From JBOHDX01 sp050700835 (GTDB lineage Bacteria > Actinomycetota > Actinomycetes > Propionibacteriales > Nocardioidaceae), in NCBI GenBank assembly GCA_050700835.1, contig JBOHDX010000080.1, forward strand, positions 1 through 64,000: a stretch of DNA of 64,000 bases, read 5' to 3'. The position numbers and the translations under genes are program-made. Shown here piece after piece: positions 42,287 to 50,744 of this stretch. The notes under the pieces are model-generated. The model did no database searches, was not told the DNA's origin, and saw nothing but the letters and a program-made list of their open reading frames with translations. Numbering within the stretch: the first letter of the stretch is position 1; each line of letters opens with the position of its first letter.

Positions 42287-44927
42287 TCGGCGCGTTGCGC
42301 GCCCACCGCACGGTCGCGGCGGCGGATACCAGGATGGCGACCGCCACCAGCACACAGACGACGAGGATGTACGTCCACGGCACGCTGAGGTACGCCGGAG
42401 GTGGGTCGAACACCCCGGTCAGGACCTTCACCAGGACCTGCGAGAGCGCGGCACCGAGCACGGCACCCATGGCCAGACCGGCCACCAGCACCGTCACCGC
42501 CTCGGCGACAACGAAGCCGGACAGCTGACGGCCGCGTGCCCCCAACGCTGCCGCGATCGCGAACGTGCGGCGCCGCTCGGCCAGACCGAGCGCCAGCACC
42601 AGCCCACCGGCGGCCGCCGCGAGCAGCCCGGCCGCGAACAGCTCGACCCGGGTCAGACCGTGCAGGTCGACCGACGTCAGCGACGAGCCGACCTGGCCGC
42701 GCACCGTGCTGATGTCGGTGACCTTCACCGACGGCCCGAGCGCCGACCGCACCGCGCCTGCCACCTGCGCGGGGGCCGACCCATTGGTCCTGACCAGGAA
42801 GGTGCCGACCGCGTCGCTGTGCGTCACCTGTGTCAGGTACGTCGCGCTGGTGACGAAGAACGAGTCCTTCGGCGCGGTGGGGAACTCCTTGACCACTCCG
42901 ACGTACTTGAACGGCACCGTCACATAGCGATGTGACTGCGCGTCCTGCACCCGCAGCCGGATCTGCTCCCCGAGATGCAGCTGGTAGTCCTTCACCGTCT
43001 CGTCGCTGACCAGGACGCCGTTGGGGGTGGTGGCGAGGCGGCTCATCAGCTGTGCGGCCGTACCGCCACTGAAGTAGGCGTCTTGCAGCGACGTCGCCGG
43101 GCCGATGGTGCTGGGCCGGACACCGAACATGTCCTGCAGGTCGTTGCCGACGTAGGCGAACCGGTGCATGAGCGGCTCGACTCCGGACACTCCCGGCACC
43201 TTCGCGATCGCCGCGGCTCCGCTGGGTCCGACGTGCGACCCGGGCGACTCGGTCACGGAGACGTCGGCACCGTTCGTCAACCGCGCATCGACCGCGGCCT
43301 GCGCCTGGTACGTGCTGTTGAACGTCGCCGTGGACACCGCGAAGGACACCGCCAGGGCCAGCAGCACCGACGCGCGCACCAGATCCCGCCGTTGACGCGA
43401 CATCCCGTTGGCGACCGGGCGACCGAGACCGCCGGACAGGGCGCCGAAGGCGGCGCTGAGGGGTCGGCGGCCACGACGGAGCAGCAGGTCCACCAGTCTC
43501 CACGCGAACAGGCCGCCGCCGATCCAGATCAGCAGCGGAGCCGCCAGGGCCCAGTAGCTCACCGAGATCTGCGGCACCCCTTCGGGGACCAGGACCAGGT
43601 TGTAGCCGTTCCGGCTGGTGATCTCGAACACCACGACGCCGATCGCCAGCAGCACGATGTCCACACCCCAGCGGGCGAAACCGGGCGCGCGGTCCCGGCG
43701 CACCACGTCAGCCCGCCCGGACGCGACCGTGCTTGCCTTGAGGTCGCGGCGCACCGGCAGCACGATCGTCAGGTACGCGATCGCCACGCCCACCAGGCCG
43801 GCGGCCGCGAACCACCCCCACACGGAGCCGCTCGAGCCGAACGCGGCGCTGCCGAACCCGATCCGGCCGACCACCGCGGCGGCCACCAGCCCGGCGGCGA
43901 CACCGAGGACGGCGATGAATCCCGCCTCCAGACTGGCGAGGCCGAGCACGCGGCGCCGGTCGGCGCCGCGGGTGCGAAGGAGCGACTGCTCGCGGCGGCG
44001 TCGCTGCACACCGGCGCCGGCGACGGCCGCGGTGACCAGGCCGGCCAGCACCGCGCCCGGAGTGCCGAGGAACAGGAACAGCACCTGGGCGTACAACGCG
44101 TCCTGTCGAGAGGCGTCGAGGGCGGCGCCGAGGTTGTCGCCCACGCGGCCACCGCCGGCCAGGCGTACCTCCAGGTTGTGGGCGGACGCCGTCTCCGAGG
44201 TGAACGCCGACGCCGGGTCGCTCGGCAGCGCATGGCTGCGCAGCACGTGGATCTGGGTCGTGACCGCGCCAGGAGACGCCTTGGCCAGCGGCACGGTGAC
44301 CGCGGACACCTGGGCGGAGGGGACCAGCAGGACGTTGTCCGGCGGCGCGACGGGCTGCGACTGCGGCGGCGCCCCGACGCGCTGGAACAACGAGTTGGCC
44401 TGTGGCAGGTCGACCACGCCGCCGACGGTGACGACGACCGGTCGCCGACCGCCAGGCAGCAGCACCGACACGTGGCTGCCCGGCGCGACGTGCAGGTTCG
44501 CTGCGGTCTGCTGGGCGACCAGCACCCCGTGCATCGACCCGGCGAGCAGCCGGATCTCGCCCGGGAACGTCGATGCGTACCCGCTCGGCAGTCCCAGCAC
44601 GACGCCGGACCCGGTCCGCTGGTTGGAGCCGTTGCTGGTGGCCGAGAAGCCAGGCACCCGTGCGTACGTCACCGGCAGGGCGCTCCTGGTGCCTGGGTCC
44701 TGGCGGACGCCCGCCAGCACTGTGGCCGGACTGGTGCCCGAGGCCACCTCTACTTGCCAGTCGACCGGAACCTCCCGCACGGCGCGACTGGTCATCGTCG
44801 CCTGGGAGGCGGCAAGGAAGCTGCCGAGCGCGGCCAGCAGACCAACGGCGAGGGTGAGACCGGCGGCGATCCCGATCAGCCGACCGCGGCGCCGCCGCAG
44901 CAGTCCCGAGAGCCAGAGCGTGATCAT
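42264..44927 (-). CDS. FtsX-type ABC transporter permease (fused double unit)
   Basis: 887-residue permease of the MacB/FtsX class. An N-terminal helix (RRRRGRLIGIAAGLTLAVGLLAALGSF) precedes a large external region. A first FtsX core of three helices lies near residues 280-420 (VLAGLVTAAVAGAGVQRRRREQSLLRTRGA). A second FtsX unit occurs at the C terminus, with VELFAAGLLAAAAGGLVLALGLAERRRTFAIAAALGARGRQL. The start overlaps the ATPase gene stop (ATGA). Such systems export peptides or lipids or control cell-wall hydrolases; the substrate is unknown. It is one of three genes in the operon plus a lipoprotein. Confidence 0.87.
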   Translation of the reverse strand: MITLWLSGLLRRRRGRLIGIAAGLTLAVGLLAALGSFLAASQATMTSRAVREVPVDWQVEVASGTSPATVLAGVRQDPGTRSALPVTYARVPGFSATSNGSNQRTGSGVVLGLPSGYASTFPGEIRLLAGSMHGVLVAQQTAANLHVAPGSHVSVLLPGGRRPVVVTVGGVVDLPQANSLFQRVGAPPQSQPVAPPDNVLLVPSAQVSAVTVPLAKASPGAVTTQIHVLRSHALPSDPASAFTSETASAHNLEVRLAGGGRVGDNLGAALDASRQDALYAQVLFLFLGTPGAVLAGLVTAAVAGAGVQRRRREQSLLRTRGADRRRVLGLASLEAGFIAVLGVAAGLVAAAVVGRIGFGSAAFGSSGSVWGWFAAAGLVGVAIAYLTIVLPVRRDLKASTVASGRADVVRRDRAPGFARWGVDIVLLAIGVVVFEITSRNGYNLVLVPEGVPQISVSYWALAAPLLIWIGGGLFAWRLVDLLLRRGRRPLSAAFGALSGGLGRPVANGMSRQRRDLVRASVLLALAVSFAVSTATFNSTYQAQAAVDARLTNGADVSVTESPGSHVGPSGAAAIAKVPGVSGVEPLMHRFAYVGNDLQDMFGVRPSTIGPATSLQDAYFSGGTAAQLMSRLATTPNGVLVSDETVKDYQLHLGEQIRLRVQDAQSHRYVTVPFKYVGVVKEFPTAPKDSFFVTSATYLTQVTHSDAVGTFLVRTNGSAPAQVAGAVRSALGPSVKVTDISTVRGQVGSSLTSVDLHGLTRVELFAAGLLAAAAGGLVLALGLAERRRTFAIAAALGARGRQLSGFVVAEAVTVLVAGLAMGAVLGAALSQVLVKVLTGVFDPPPAYLSVPWTYILVVCVLVAVAILVSAAATVRWARNAPISVLRES

Positions 44928-45658
44928 CGAGGACCCTCCGTGCGGTTGGCGATGCCCGTCGCCAAGGTCCCGTCCCGCATCTGCCACCGAGTGGTCAGGT
45001 GTGACGCGACCAGTGGGTCGTGGGTGGCCACGACGAGGGCGGCACCGGCCACCTCGGCCGCTTCGACGAGCGCGTCAACCACGTGGGTAGACGTGCGGTG
45101 GTCGAGTTGGCCGGTCGGCTCGTCGGCCAGGATCAGGGCGGGGCGCGGCGCAAGCGCGCGCGCGACCGCCACCCGCTGCGACTGCCCGCCGGATAGCTCG
45201 TCGGGCAACCGGTCTGCGAGGTCGCCGATGTCCAGGTCGACGAGGGCCGCCAAGGCACGCAGAGCCGCCTCCTGTGGCGGCCGGCGGGTGATGAGCAGGG
45301 GAAGTGCGACGTTCTCGATCACGGTCAACGACGGCATCAGGCTTGGCGCCTGGAACACGATCCCGACGAGGCCGGGTTGCCTCGACGGGCGAGCGGGCAG
45401 TCCGGGCCAGTTCACCTGACCGGACGTCGCCCGGTCGAGGTCCGCCATCAGGTGCAGCAGGGTCGACTTCCCGGACCCGGACGGACCGACGACGGCAATC
45501 CGTTCGTCGGTGGCGACAGCGCAGGTTGCGTCGACGAGCGCATGGTGTGCGGTGCGGCCGCTGCCGAACGTACGCGACACCTGCTCGCAGGCCACCACAG
45601 GTCCGGACCGAGCACCGGCGCCGACGTCGTCCAACAGTCCCGTGCTGGGTTCGGTCAT
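44924..45658 (-). CDS. ABC transporter ATP-binding protein
   Basis: 244-residue MacB-type ATPase that partners the FtsX-type permease. Walker A is VGPSGSGKSTLLHLMADLDRATSG, the Q-loop is in FQAPSLMPSLTV, the signature LSGGQSQRVAVARAL, Walker B PALILADEPTGQLD and an H-loop in VATHDPLV. It overlaps the permease start as ATGA and the upstream ATPase by four bases. Having two complete but different ATPases suggests a hetero-ATPase pair. It lacks an obvious N-terminal extension beyond the first 20 residues. Confidence 0.9.
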   Translation of the reverse strand: MTEPSTGLLDDVGAGARSGPVVACEQVSRTFGSGRTAHHALVDATCAVATDERIAVVGPSGSGKSTLLHLMADLDRATSGQVNWPGLPARPSRQPGLVGIVFQAPSLMPSLTVIENVALPLLITRRPPQEAALRALAALVDLDIGDLADRLPDELSGGQSQRVAVARALAPRPALILADEPTGQLDHRTSTHVVDALVEAAEVAGAALVVATHDPLVASHLTTRWQMRDGTLATGIANRTEGPR

Positions 45659-46380
45659 GACGAGACCACCCTTCCGTCCTCGAGCCGGATCACCCGGTCG
45701 GCGTTGCGCTCAACAGCTGTGCTGTGGCTGGCGATCAGAACGGCGGCCCCGTCCTCGGCCCGGGAGGCGAGCAGCCGAAGCACGCCGGCCTCGGTCTCGT
45801 GGTCCAACTCGCCGGTCGGCTCGTCGGCGAGCAGCACCTGCGGGTCGTTCGCCAGCGCCACCGCAAGGGCCGCGCGAGCCGTCTCGCCACCGGACAGCTG
45901 TGCCGGCAGGGCGCCGCGGCGGTTGTCGATGCCCAGCTCCGCGAGCAGCTGTCCGATGTCGGGGCGCCTTCGGTACGCGCGGCCCACGAGGCGTTGCGCC
46001 AGGCTGACGTTCTGCCCGACGGTCAGGTGAGGCAGCAGGTTGTTCGACTGGTAGACGACACCGACGTGACAGGCCCGCAACATGGCGCGCACGGCTTCGG
46101 GTCGACGGCTGAGACGCTCGCCCAGGACGTGCACCGACCCGCCGTCGGGGTCGTCGAGCCCGGCGAGGCAGGACAGCAAGGTCGACTTGCCGGAACCGGA
46201 GGGACCGAACACTGCCACTACCTCCCCGGGGCGTACCGACAGGTCGATCCCGCGCAGCGCCAGGGTCTCCTCGTCGCCGGCGTGGAAGAAGCGGTAGACG
46301 TCCCGCGCAACCATGGCGGGCTCGTCCTCGCGGGTGAGGACCGGGTGGTCGGCGGTCGCGACCGTGGGGGTCGACGGCAT
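45655..46380 (-). CDS. Second ABC transporter ATP-binding protein
   Basis: 241-residue ATPase. Walker A VFGPSGSGKSTLLSCLAGLDDPDGG, Q-loop VVYQSNNLLPHLTV, signature LSGGETARAALAVALANDPQ, Walker B VLLADEPTGELDHE and H-loop IASHS are complete. The signature LSGGETARAAL is an unusual variant of LSGGQ. I prefer the ATG at 46380, two bases past the lipoprotein stop, over an ATG 36 bases upstream that overlaps the lipoprotein. It belongs to the same leftward operon as the first ATPase and the permease. Confidence 0.88.
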   Translation of the reverse strand: MPSTPTVATADHPVLTREDEPAMVARDVYRFFHAGDEETLALRGIDLSVRPGEVVAVFGPSGSGKSTLLSCLAGLDDPDGGSVHVLGERLSRRPEAVRAMLRACHVGVVYQSNNLLPHLTVGQNVSLAQRLVGRAYRRRPDIGQLLAELGIDNRRGALPAQLSGGETARAALAVALANDPQVLLADEPTGELDHETEAGVLRLLASRAEDGAAVLIASHSTAVERNADRVIRLEDGRVVSS

Positions 46381-46382
46381 CA

Positions 46383-47141
46383 CTACCACCGGAACGAGTC
46401 GGTGACGGTCCGCCACGGGTCGACATTGTCCGCACCGTGTGGTCCCGAGACGGTGATGTCGACCTCGGTGCCGTGCCGCCAGAAAACGTAGCGCTCCACG
46501 TCGTCGGCAACCGACGTCCCCGTCACCGCGTTCGGCGCGCTCTTTGCGTGGAAGGTCACGTGCACCGCGGTGCCGGCGGTGCGCGACACCTTGTCGCTGG
46601 CGAGGTGGCCGCAGATCAGCCGGGACCCGAAGTCGGTGCGGATCTGCGCCGCCACCTGGGCCGCGGTCGGCTGGTGTGGCGGCTTGCGTTGCACCGTGGT
46701 GACCGAGTTGAGCTTGTCGGTGAACACGGTCTGCGCACCGTGGGTCGTGCGGGACCAGCCTTCTGGCACGGTGAGACTCCAGGACGAGCCAGGGGCGCGA
46801 TATCTGACGTAGACGGTGGTGTCCGGGATGTCACCCGGGGGGTTCGTCTCGGGCCCGGTCGAGGCGCCGGTGCCTGGCGTGGAACACGTGGCGCCGGTCG
46901 CCGGCGGTCCGCTGCCGGGGTCGCCCGTGCCGCCGGTGCTGCCGCCGCCTCCCGCGTTTGACCCCGTGGCGGTCGGCGGCGGAGCGGTGGTCGGCGCGGA
47001 CGACGAGCACGCGGCCAGTCCCACGACGGCACACAAGGCCCCGAGCGCGAGACCGGCGGGGCGTACGACGGAGTGTGCGGTCGGCGGGTTGGGCGAGTTG
47101 GGTGCGGTGGGCGGGTTGGGCGGCCTGCTCCAGCGGGACAC
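46383..47141 (-). CDS. Lipoprotein of unknown function beside the ABC system
   Basis: 252-residue putative lipoprotein. The leader has a twenty-residue polar start (SRWSRPPNPPTAPNSPN), a hydrophobic core AGLALGALCAVVGL, and the lipobox GLAAC with the acylated Cys near residue 45. A Gly/Ser/Thr/Pro-rich linker follows. The mature domain has VRYRAPGSSWSLTVPEGWSR and VTFHAKSAPNAVTG. This beta-rich region resembles proteins of unknown function in actinobacteria. Position directly upstream of the ATPase genes suggests an extracytoplasmic partner of the ABC system. An N-terminal start further downstream is possible. Confidence 0.75.
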   Translation of the reverse strand: MSRWSRPPNPPTAPNSPNPPTAHSVVRPAGLALGALCAVVGLAACSSSAPTTAPPPTATGSNAGGGGSTGGTGDPGSGPPATGATCSTPGTGASTGPETNPPGDIPDTTVYVRYRAPGSSWSLTVPEGWSRTTHGAQTVFTDKLNSVTTVQRKPPHQPTAAQVAAQIRTDFGSRLICGHLASDKVSRTAGTAVHVTFHAKSAPNAVTGTSVADDVERYVFWRHGTEVDITVSGPHGADNVDPWRTVTDSFRW

Positions 47142-47282
47142 GATGGCTCCTCGAGACGGTGGACGTGGGCCAACCGTGCGTCACCGCGGCTGTGAGTCCG
47201 CTGAGTGCCTCCGCCACCGGCCTGGCCATCCATCGGTCTGGCGGCCGCCCGCCGGCCCGCAGGCCACCCTCCGGCCCGCCAG

Positions 47283-47348
47283 CCCGCATTTGCGGGAATC
47301 TGGCTGAGACTCGGCGCGAAATCGAACCACTTTCCCGCAATTGCGGGC
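47283..47348. repeat. Inverted repeat GCCCGCATTTGCGGGAA in the lipoprotein-asparaginase gap
   Basis: GCCCGCATTTGCGGGAA (47283-47299) and TTCCCGCAATTGCGGGC (47332-47348) are inverted with one mismatch around a 32-base centre, and each arm is itself nearly palindromic. Its right arm includes CACTTTCCCGCAA, also found at 40088. The element is in a 240-bp gap upstream of the lipoprotein gene and downstream of the asparaginase. Confidence 0.8.
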
Positions 47349-47381
47349 GTTGCGGGGGCGGCGGGGGTAGCCCGGCGGACG

Positions 47382-48350
47382 TCAGCCGGGGAGTACGGCG
47401 CGGACCTCGCCGACGGGGACCCCGCCTCCGAGCAGGGGCCACCGGCCGACGTCGACGTCGTCGAGCACCGGGTCGTCGTACCCCAGCCGCCGCAGCAGCG
47501 CTGCCATCAGCACCGGGCGGGCGCGCGCGCCGCCGTCGTCGATCTTCAACGCCACCGCCGTGCCGTCCGGCATCGCGACCGCATAGCACGCCTCGGCACC
47601 GGCCTTGCCGATCGCGCCCGGGTACGCCCGGAGCAGTCGGGCCTCGTCGCGCCGGGTCCCGCTGGTGTACTCGGGGTAGCCGCAGATCGCCGCGGCCACC
47701 GCCGCCTCGGCCGAGCCAGGGTCGGCCCGCACGATCCGGCTGAACGCCCGCGCAAGACCGGTGAGGCTCGCTGACAGCAACGGAGCACCGCATCCGTCGA
47801 CTCCCACCGACGCGACGGGCTCACCGGTGAGCTCGGCGAACACGGCGGCGATCCGCTCCTGGAGAGGATGCGACGGGTCTCGATACGTCGCGACGTCCCA
47901 GCCGTTCGCGACGCACGTCGCCAGCATCGCGGCGTGCTTGCCGGAGCAGTTCATCGCGATGGACGAGCGTTCGCACCCCGACCGGATGTAGTCGTCGCGG
48001 GCGAGGTCGTCGATGGGGTAGTCCGGAGGTGTCTGCAGGGCCACCTCGTCGAGCCCGGCGCCGTCCAGGATCTGGCGTACCCCGTCGAGGTGCATCGGCT
48101 CACCGGAGTGGCTGGCGCTGGCCAGCGCGAGCAGCCGGCCCTCGAGCGCCAACCCGTTGCGCACCATCGCGCTGGCCTGGAGAGGCTTGTTGCACGAGCG
48201 GGGATAGATCTGGGACACGACGTCGCCCAACGACCAGGTCACCGATCCGTCGGGGGCGACGGCGACCGCCGAGCCCCGGTGGTGCCCCTCGACGAACCCC
48301 GAACGCACCACTTCGGCGACCACGGGCTGGTCACGACTCGCAGCAGACAC
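47382..48350 (-). CDS. Asparaginase (AnsA-like, thermolabile type)
   Basis: 322-residue enzyme that hydrolyses asparagine to aspartate and ammonia. The family shows ASASHSGEPMHLDGVRQIL, then CSGKHAAMLATCVANGWDVATYRDPSHPLQ, and the catalytic GVDGCGAPLLSASLTGLARAF. This is the Rhizobium etli / thermolabile class 3 asparaginase, distinct from E. coli AnsA. It has no signal peptide, so it acts in the cytosol. It starts with ATG 17 bases before GTG of nothing known. Downstream lies an inverted repeat and the lipoprotein gene. It precedes cysC on the opposite strand with a short divergent gap. Confidence 0.85.
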   Translation of the reverse strand: MSAASRDQPVVAEVVRSGFVEGHHRGSAVAVAPDGSVTWSLGDVVSQIYPRSCNKPLQASAMVRNGLALEGRLLALASASHSGEPMHLDGVRQILDGAGLDEVALQTPPDYPIDDLARDDYIRSGCERSSIAMNCSGKHAAMLATCVANGWDVATYRDPSHPLQERIAAVFAELTGEPVASVGVDGCGAPLLSASLTGLARAFSRIVRADPGSAEAAVAAAICGYPEYTSGTRRDEARLLRAYPGAIGKAGAEACYAVAMPDGTAVALKIDDGGARARPVLMAALLRRLGYDDPVLDDVDVGRWPLLGGGVPVGEVRAVLPG

Positions 48351-48461
48351 CCGGGCACGCTAACCGACCCACTCGCCACCGCATCTCGTGGGCCACCGCA
48401 TCTCGTGGGTCACCACAGCGGTTCGATGGGCCGGAGACGGCGCCGCTGGCACAATCGCCGC

Positions 48462-49688
48462 GTGACGTTGCCCCAGTGGACACCGACCGCCCGTGAGCTG
48501 GCCGACCTCGAGCTGCTCACGTTCGGTGTCCTGGCGCCGGCGAACGGCTTCGACCAGTCGGTACGCCTGACCTTGCCGGCCGACCAGGCATCGACCGCCA
48601 GCGAGGCTGGCGGACTGGAGCTGATCGACCCCGAGGGCGTACCGCTCGCGACGCTGGCCGTGCGCGAGTGCTACGACGCCGGCGACGGTCGGGTAGGCCT
48701 GATCGGCCCGGTGTCGGCGTTGTCGCACGGCGAGTTCGGACCGTTCCGGCGGCTGCACCGGCGTCCTGCCGACGTGCGCGCGGACCGTCGCGACGCCTTC
48801 GCCGTGGTGGTCCGCGACCCGCTCACGAGGTCCGACGTGGCGGCCGTCGAGACCCATGCGGCGGCAACCGGGCGGACCCCTCTGCTGCTCGTCTTCACCG
48901 GCCCAGGCGGCTCGCTCACGCTGTCCGCGCCCGGACTCGTGCGCGCCACCCTCGCGGCCGCGGCGGCCATCGGCGACTGCGACGTGGTTGCGGTGGCCGC
49001 CTCGGACGGCACCGACCCCACTGTCGTCTGCCAGGCCTTCGCCGACGACGTTCTGGTCGTCCCGGGCACCGGCGAGCTGGCCCCAGGCGTCGCCGCGATC
49101 CGGGACCGGGACCGACCGCCGCGGGACAGGCAGGGACTCGTGGTGTTCTTCACCGGCCTGTCCGGGTCGGGCAAGTCCACGCTCGCGCGGGCGCTCACCG
49201 ACCTGCTGCTCGAACGCGGGGACCGGACCGTGACCAGCCTGGACGGCGACGTGGTGCGCCACCACCTGTCCCGCGGTCTCGGTTTCTCCCGGGCGGACCG
49301 GGAGGCGAACATCGAGCGGATCGGCTGGGTGGCCGCCGAGATCTCGCGCCACGGAGGGGTCGCGATCTGCTCGCCGATAGCGCCGTTCGACGAGACCAGG
49401 CACCGGGTACGCGACCTCGTCGACCGGGCCGGTGGCGGGTTCGTTCTCGTGCATGTCGCAACCCCGCTGGAAGAATGCGAACGCCGCGACCGCAAGGGGT
49501 TGTACGCCAAGGCGCGAGCCGGCCTGATCCCCGAGTTCACCGGGATCTCGTCGCCGTACGAGGAGCCGGCGGATTCTCGGGTTCGGGTGGACACCACTGG
49601 CAGGACCGTCGAAGATGCTCTTGGCGAAGTAGTCAACGTTCTCTATGAAGATGGTTGGCTTCGCCGCGAGTCGAGTCCCCGAGCGTGA
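48462..49688 (+). CDS. cysC: APS kinase fused to a degenerate ATP-sulfurylase-like domain
   Basis: 408-residue two-part protein. Residues 1-220 resemble the N-terminal and catalytic fold of ATP sulfurylase (RELADLELLTFGVLAPANGFDQ, GLIGPVSALSHGEFGPFRRLHRRP), but the active-site HNPH and H-x-G-H motifs are not visible, so it is probably inactive. Residues 235-408 are a complete APS kinase: GLSGSGKSTLARAL, LDGDVVRHHLSRGLGFSRADREANIERIGWVA, AICSPIAPFDETRH and YAKARAGLIPEFTGISSPYE. The kinase makes PAPS from APS. I chose GTG at 48462. It precedes the permease and cysD/cysN. Confidence 0.88.
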   Translation: MTLPQWTPTARELADLELLTFGVLAPANGFDQSVRLTLPADQASTASEAGGLELIDPEGVPLATLAVRECYDAGDGRVGLIGPVSALSHGEFGPFRRLHRRPADVRADRRDAFAVVVRDPLTRSDVAAVETHAAATGRTPLLLVFTGPGGSLTLSAPGLVRATLAAAAAIGDCDVVAVAASDGTDPTVVCQAFADDVLVVPGTGELAPGVAAIRDRDRPPRDRQGLVVFFTGLSGSGKSTLARALTDLLLERGDRTVTSLDGDVVRHHLSRGLGFSRADREANIERIGWVAAEISRHGGVAICSPIAPFDETRHRVRDLVDRAGGGFVLVHVATPLEECERRDRKGLYAKARAGLIPEFTGISSPYEEPADSRVRVDTTGRTVEDALGEVVNVLYEDGWLRRESSPRA

Positions 49689-49704
49689 AGGACCCCTGCC
49701 TGCC

Positions 49705-50637
49705 ATGCACGACCTGATCACGACGAGCGCGCTGTCGATCCTCGTCGTCAGCTTCGGCGTCGGGATCGCCGTGGGCCTGACCGGCATGGGCGGGGGAGCC
49801 CTGATGACTCCCGCACTCCTGTTTCTCGGCGTGGACCCGACGGCTGCGGTGGCCAACGACCTCGTCGCCTCGAGCATCAGCCGCAGCGTCGGGGCCGGCG
49901 TCCACTGGCGCAAGGGAGCACCGAACCTTCGGCTCGCCGGATTCCTGATCGCCGGATCGGTCCCGTTCGCGTTCGCGGGCGCATTCATCGTGAAGGCCGT
50001 GGGGGCCAGCGACCGGCAGGAGTCGTTCGTCAAGCTCGCCCTCGGCGTCGCCGTGATGCTGGCCGCCGGGACGTACGCGCTGCGCGCCTACCTGCAGCTG
50101 CGCGAGTCGACCTCGGGCCGTGAGGCCCGCAGCGAGGAGTTCCGCATCCGGCCGGTCCCGACCGTCATGGTTGGCGCGATCGGCGGCCTGCTGGTGGGCA
50201 TCACGTCGGTGGGGGCGGGTTCGTTGATGATGGTGACACTGCTGCTGATGTATCCCGCCCTGAAGGCGGTGAAGCTGGTCGGCACCGACCTGGTCCAAGC
50301 CGTACCCCTCGTGCTGTCGGCCGCCATCTCGCACGTGGTCGTGAGCGGCGTCCAGTGGTCGGTGCTGCTCCCCCTGGTGATCGGCAGCACCCCCGGTACG
50401 TACGTCGGGTCGCGGATCGCCCACCTGGTCTCGCAGAGCGTGGTCAAGCGCGGCATCGTGATCGTGCTCAGCCTCACCGGCCTCACGTTGCTCAAGGTGC
50501 CTCCCGAGTGGGTCGGGCTGATCGGCGCCGGACTGCTCATCCTCGGACCGGTCGCCTGGGGCGGTGTCCGCCGCAGCCTCGGGCTGCCGGCGTTCGAGAA
50601 CATCGGCAACGGCGCGACGAACGGCGGGATGGACTGA
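49705..50637 (+). CDS. TauE/SafE-type sulfite or organosulfonate exporter-like permease
   Basis: 310-residue membrane protein with about eight helices. It starts MHDLITTSALSILVVSFGVGIAVGLTGMGGGALMTPALLFLGVDPTAAVANDLVASSISRSVGAGVHW, the TauE pattern with conserved GxGGG and repeat in the second half (VGAIGGLLVGITSVGAGSLMMVTLLLMYPALKAVKLVGTDLVQAVPL). I take the ATG at 49705, because an earlier ATG (49645) would overlap cysC by 44 bases. It lies between cysC and cysD, so it probably carries sulfite, sulfate or another sulfur anion; direction is not known. Confidence 0.85.
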   Translation: MHDLITTSALSILVVSFGVGIAVGLTGMGGGALMTPALLFLGVDPTAAVANDLVASSISRSVGAGVHWRKGAPNLRLAGFLIAGSVPFAFAGAFIVKAVGASDRQESFVKLALGVAVMLAAGTYALRAYLQLRESTSGREARSEEFRIRPVPTVMVGAIGGLLVGITSVGAGSLMMVTLLLMYPALKAVKLVGTDLVQAVPLVLSAAISHVVVSGVQWSVLLPLVIGSTPGTYVGSRIAHLVSQSVVKRGIVIVLSLTGLTLLKVPPEWVGLIGAGLLILGPVAWGGVRRSLGLPAFENIGNGATNGGMD

Positions 50638-50744
50638 CGCCGGCCCGCTCGGATTGTCGTCTCCGCTGCTACGGATTCGTCGCCAGGCGGGCCCCACCGA
50701 TACCATGGCGGCTGCTTTCGTGACGTTTGGAGTCCTCCACACCA

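Noticed and set aside
42975..45419. 814-residue plus-strand frame across the ABC permease
   Set aside because: It overlaps the permease and ATPase with clear signatures on the opposite strand; its own composition is a mirror of GC-rich coding DNA.
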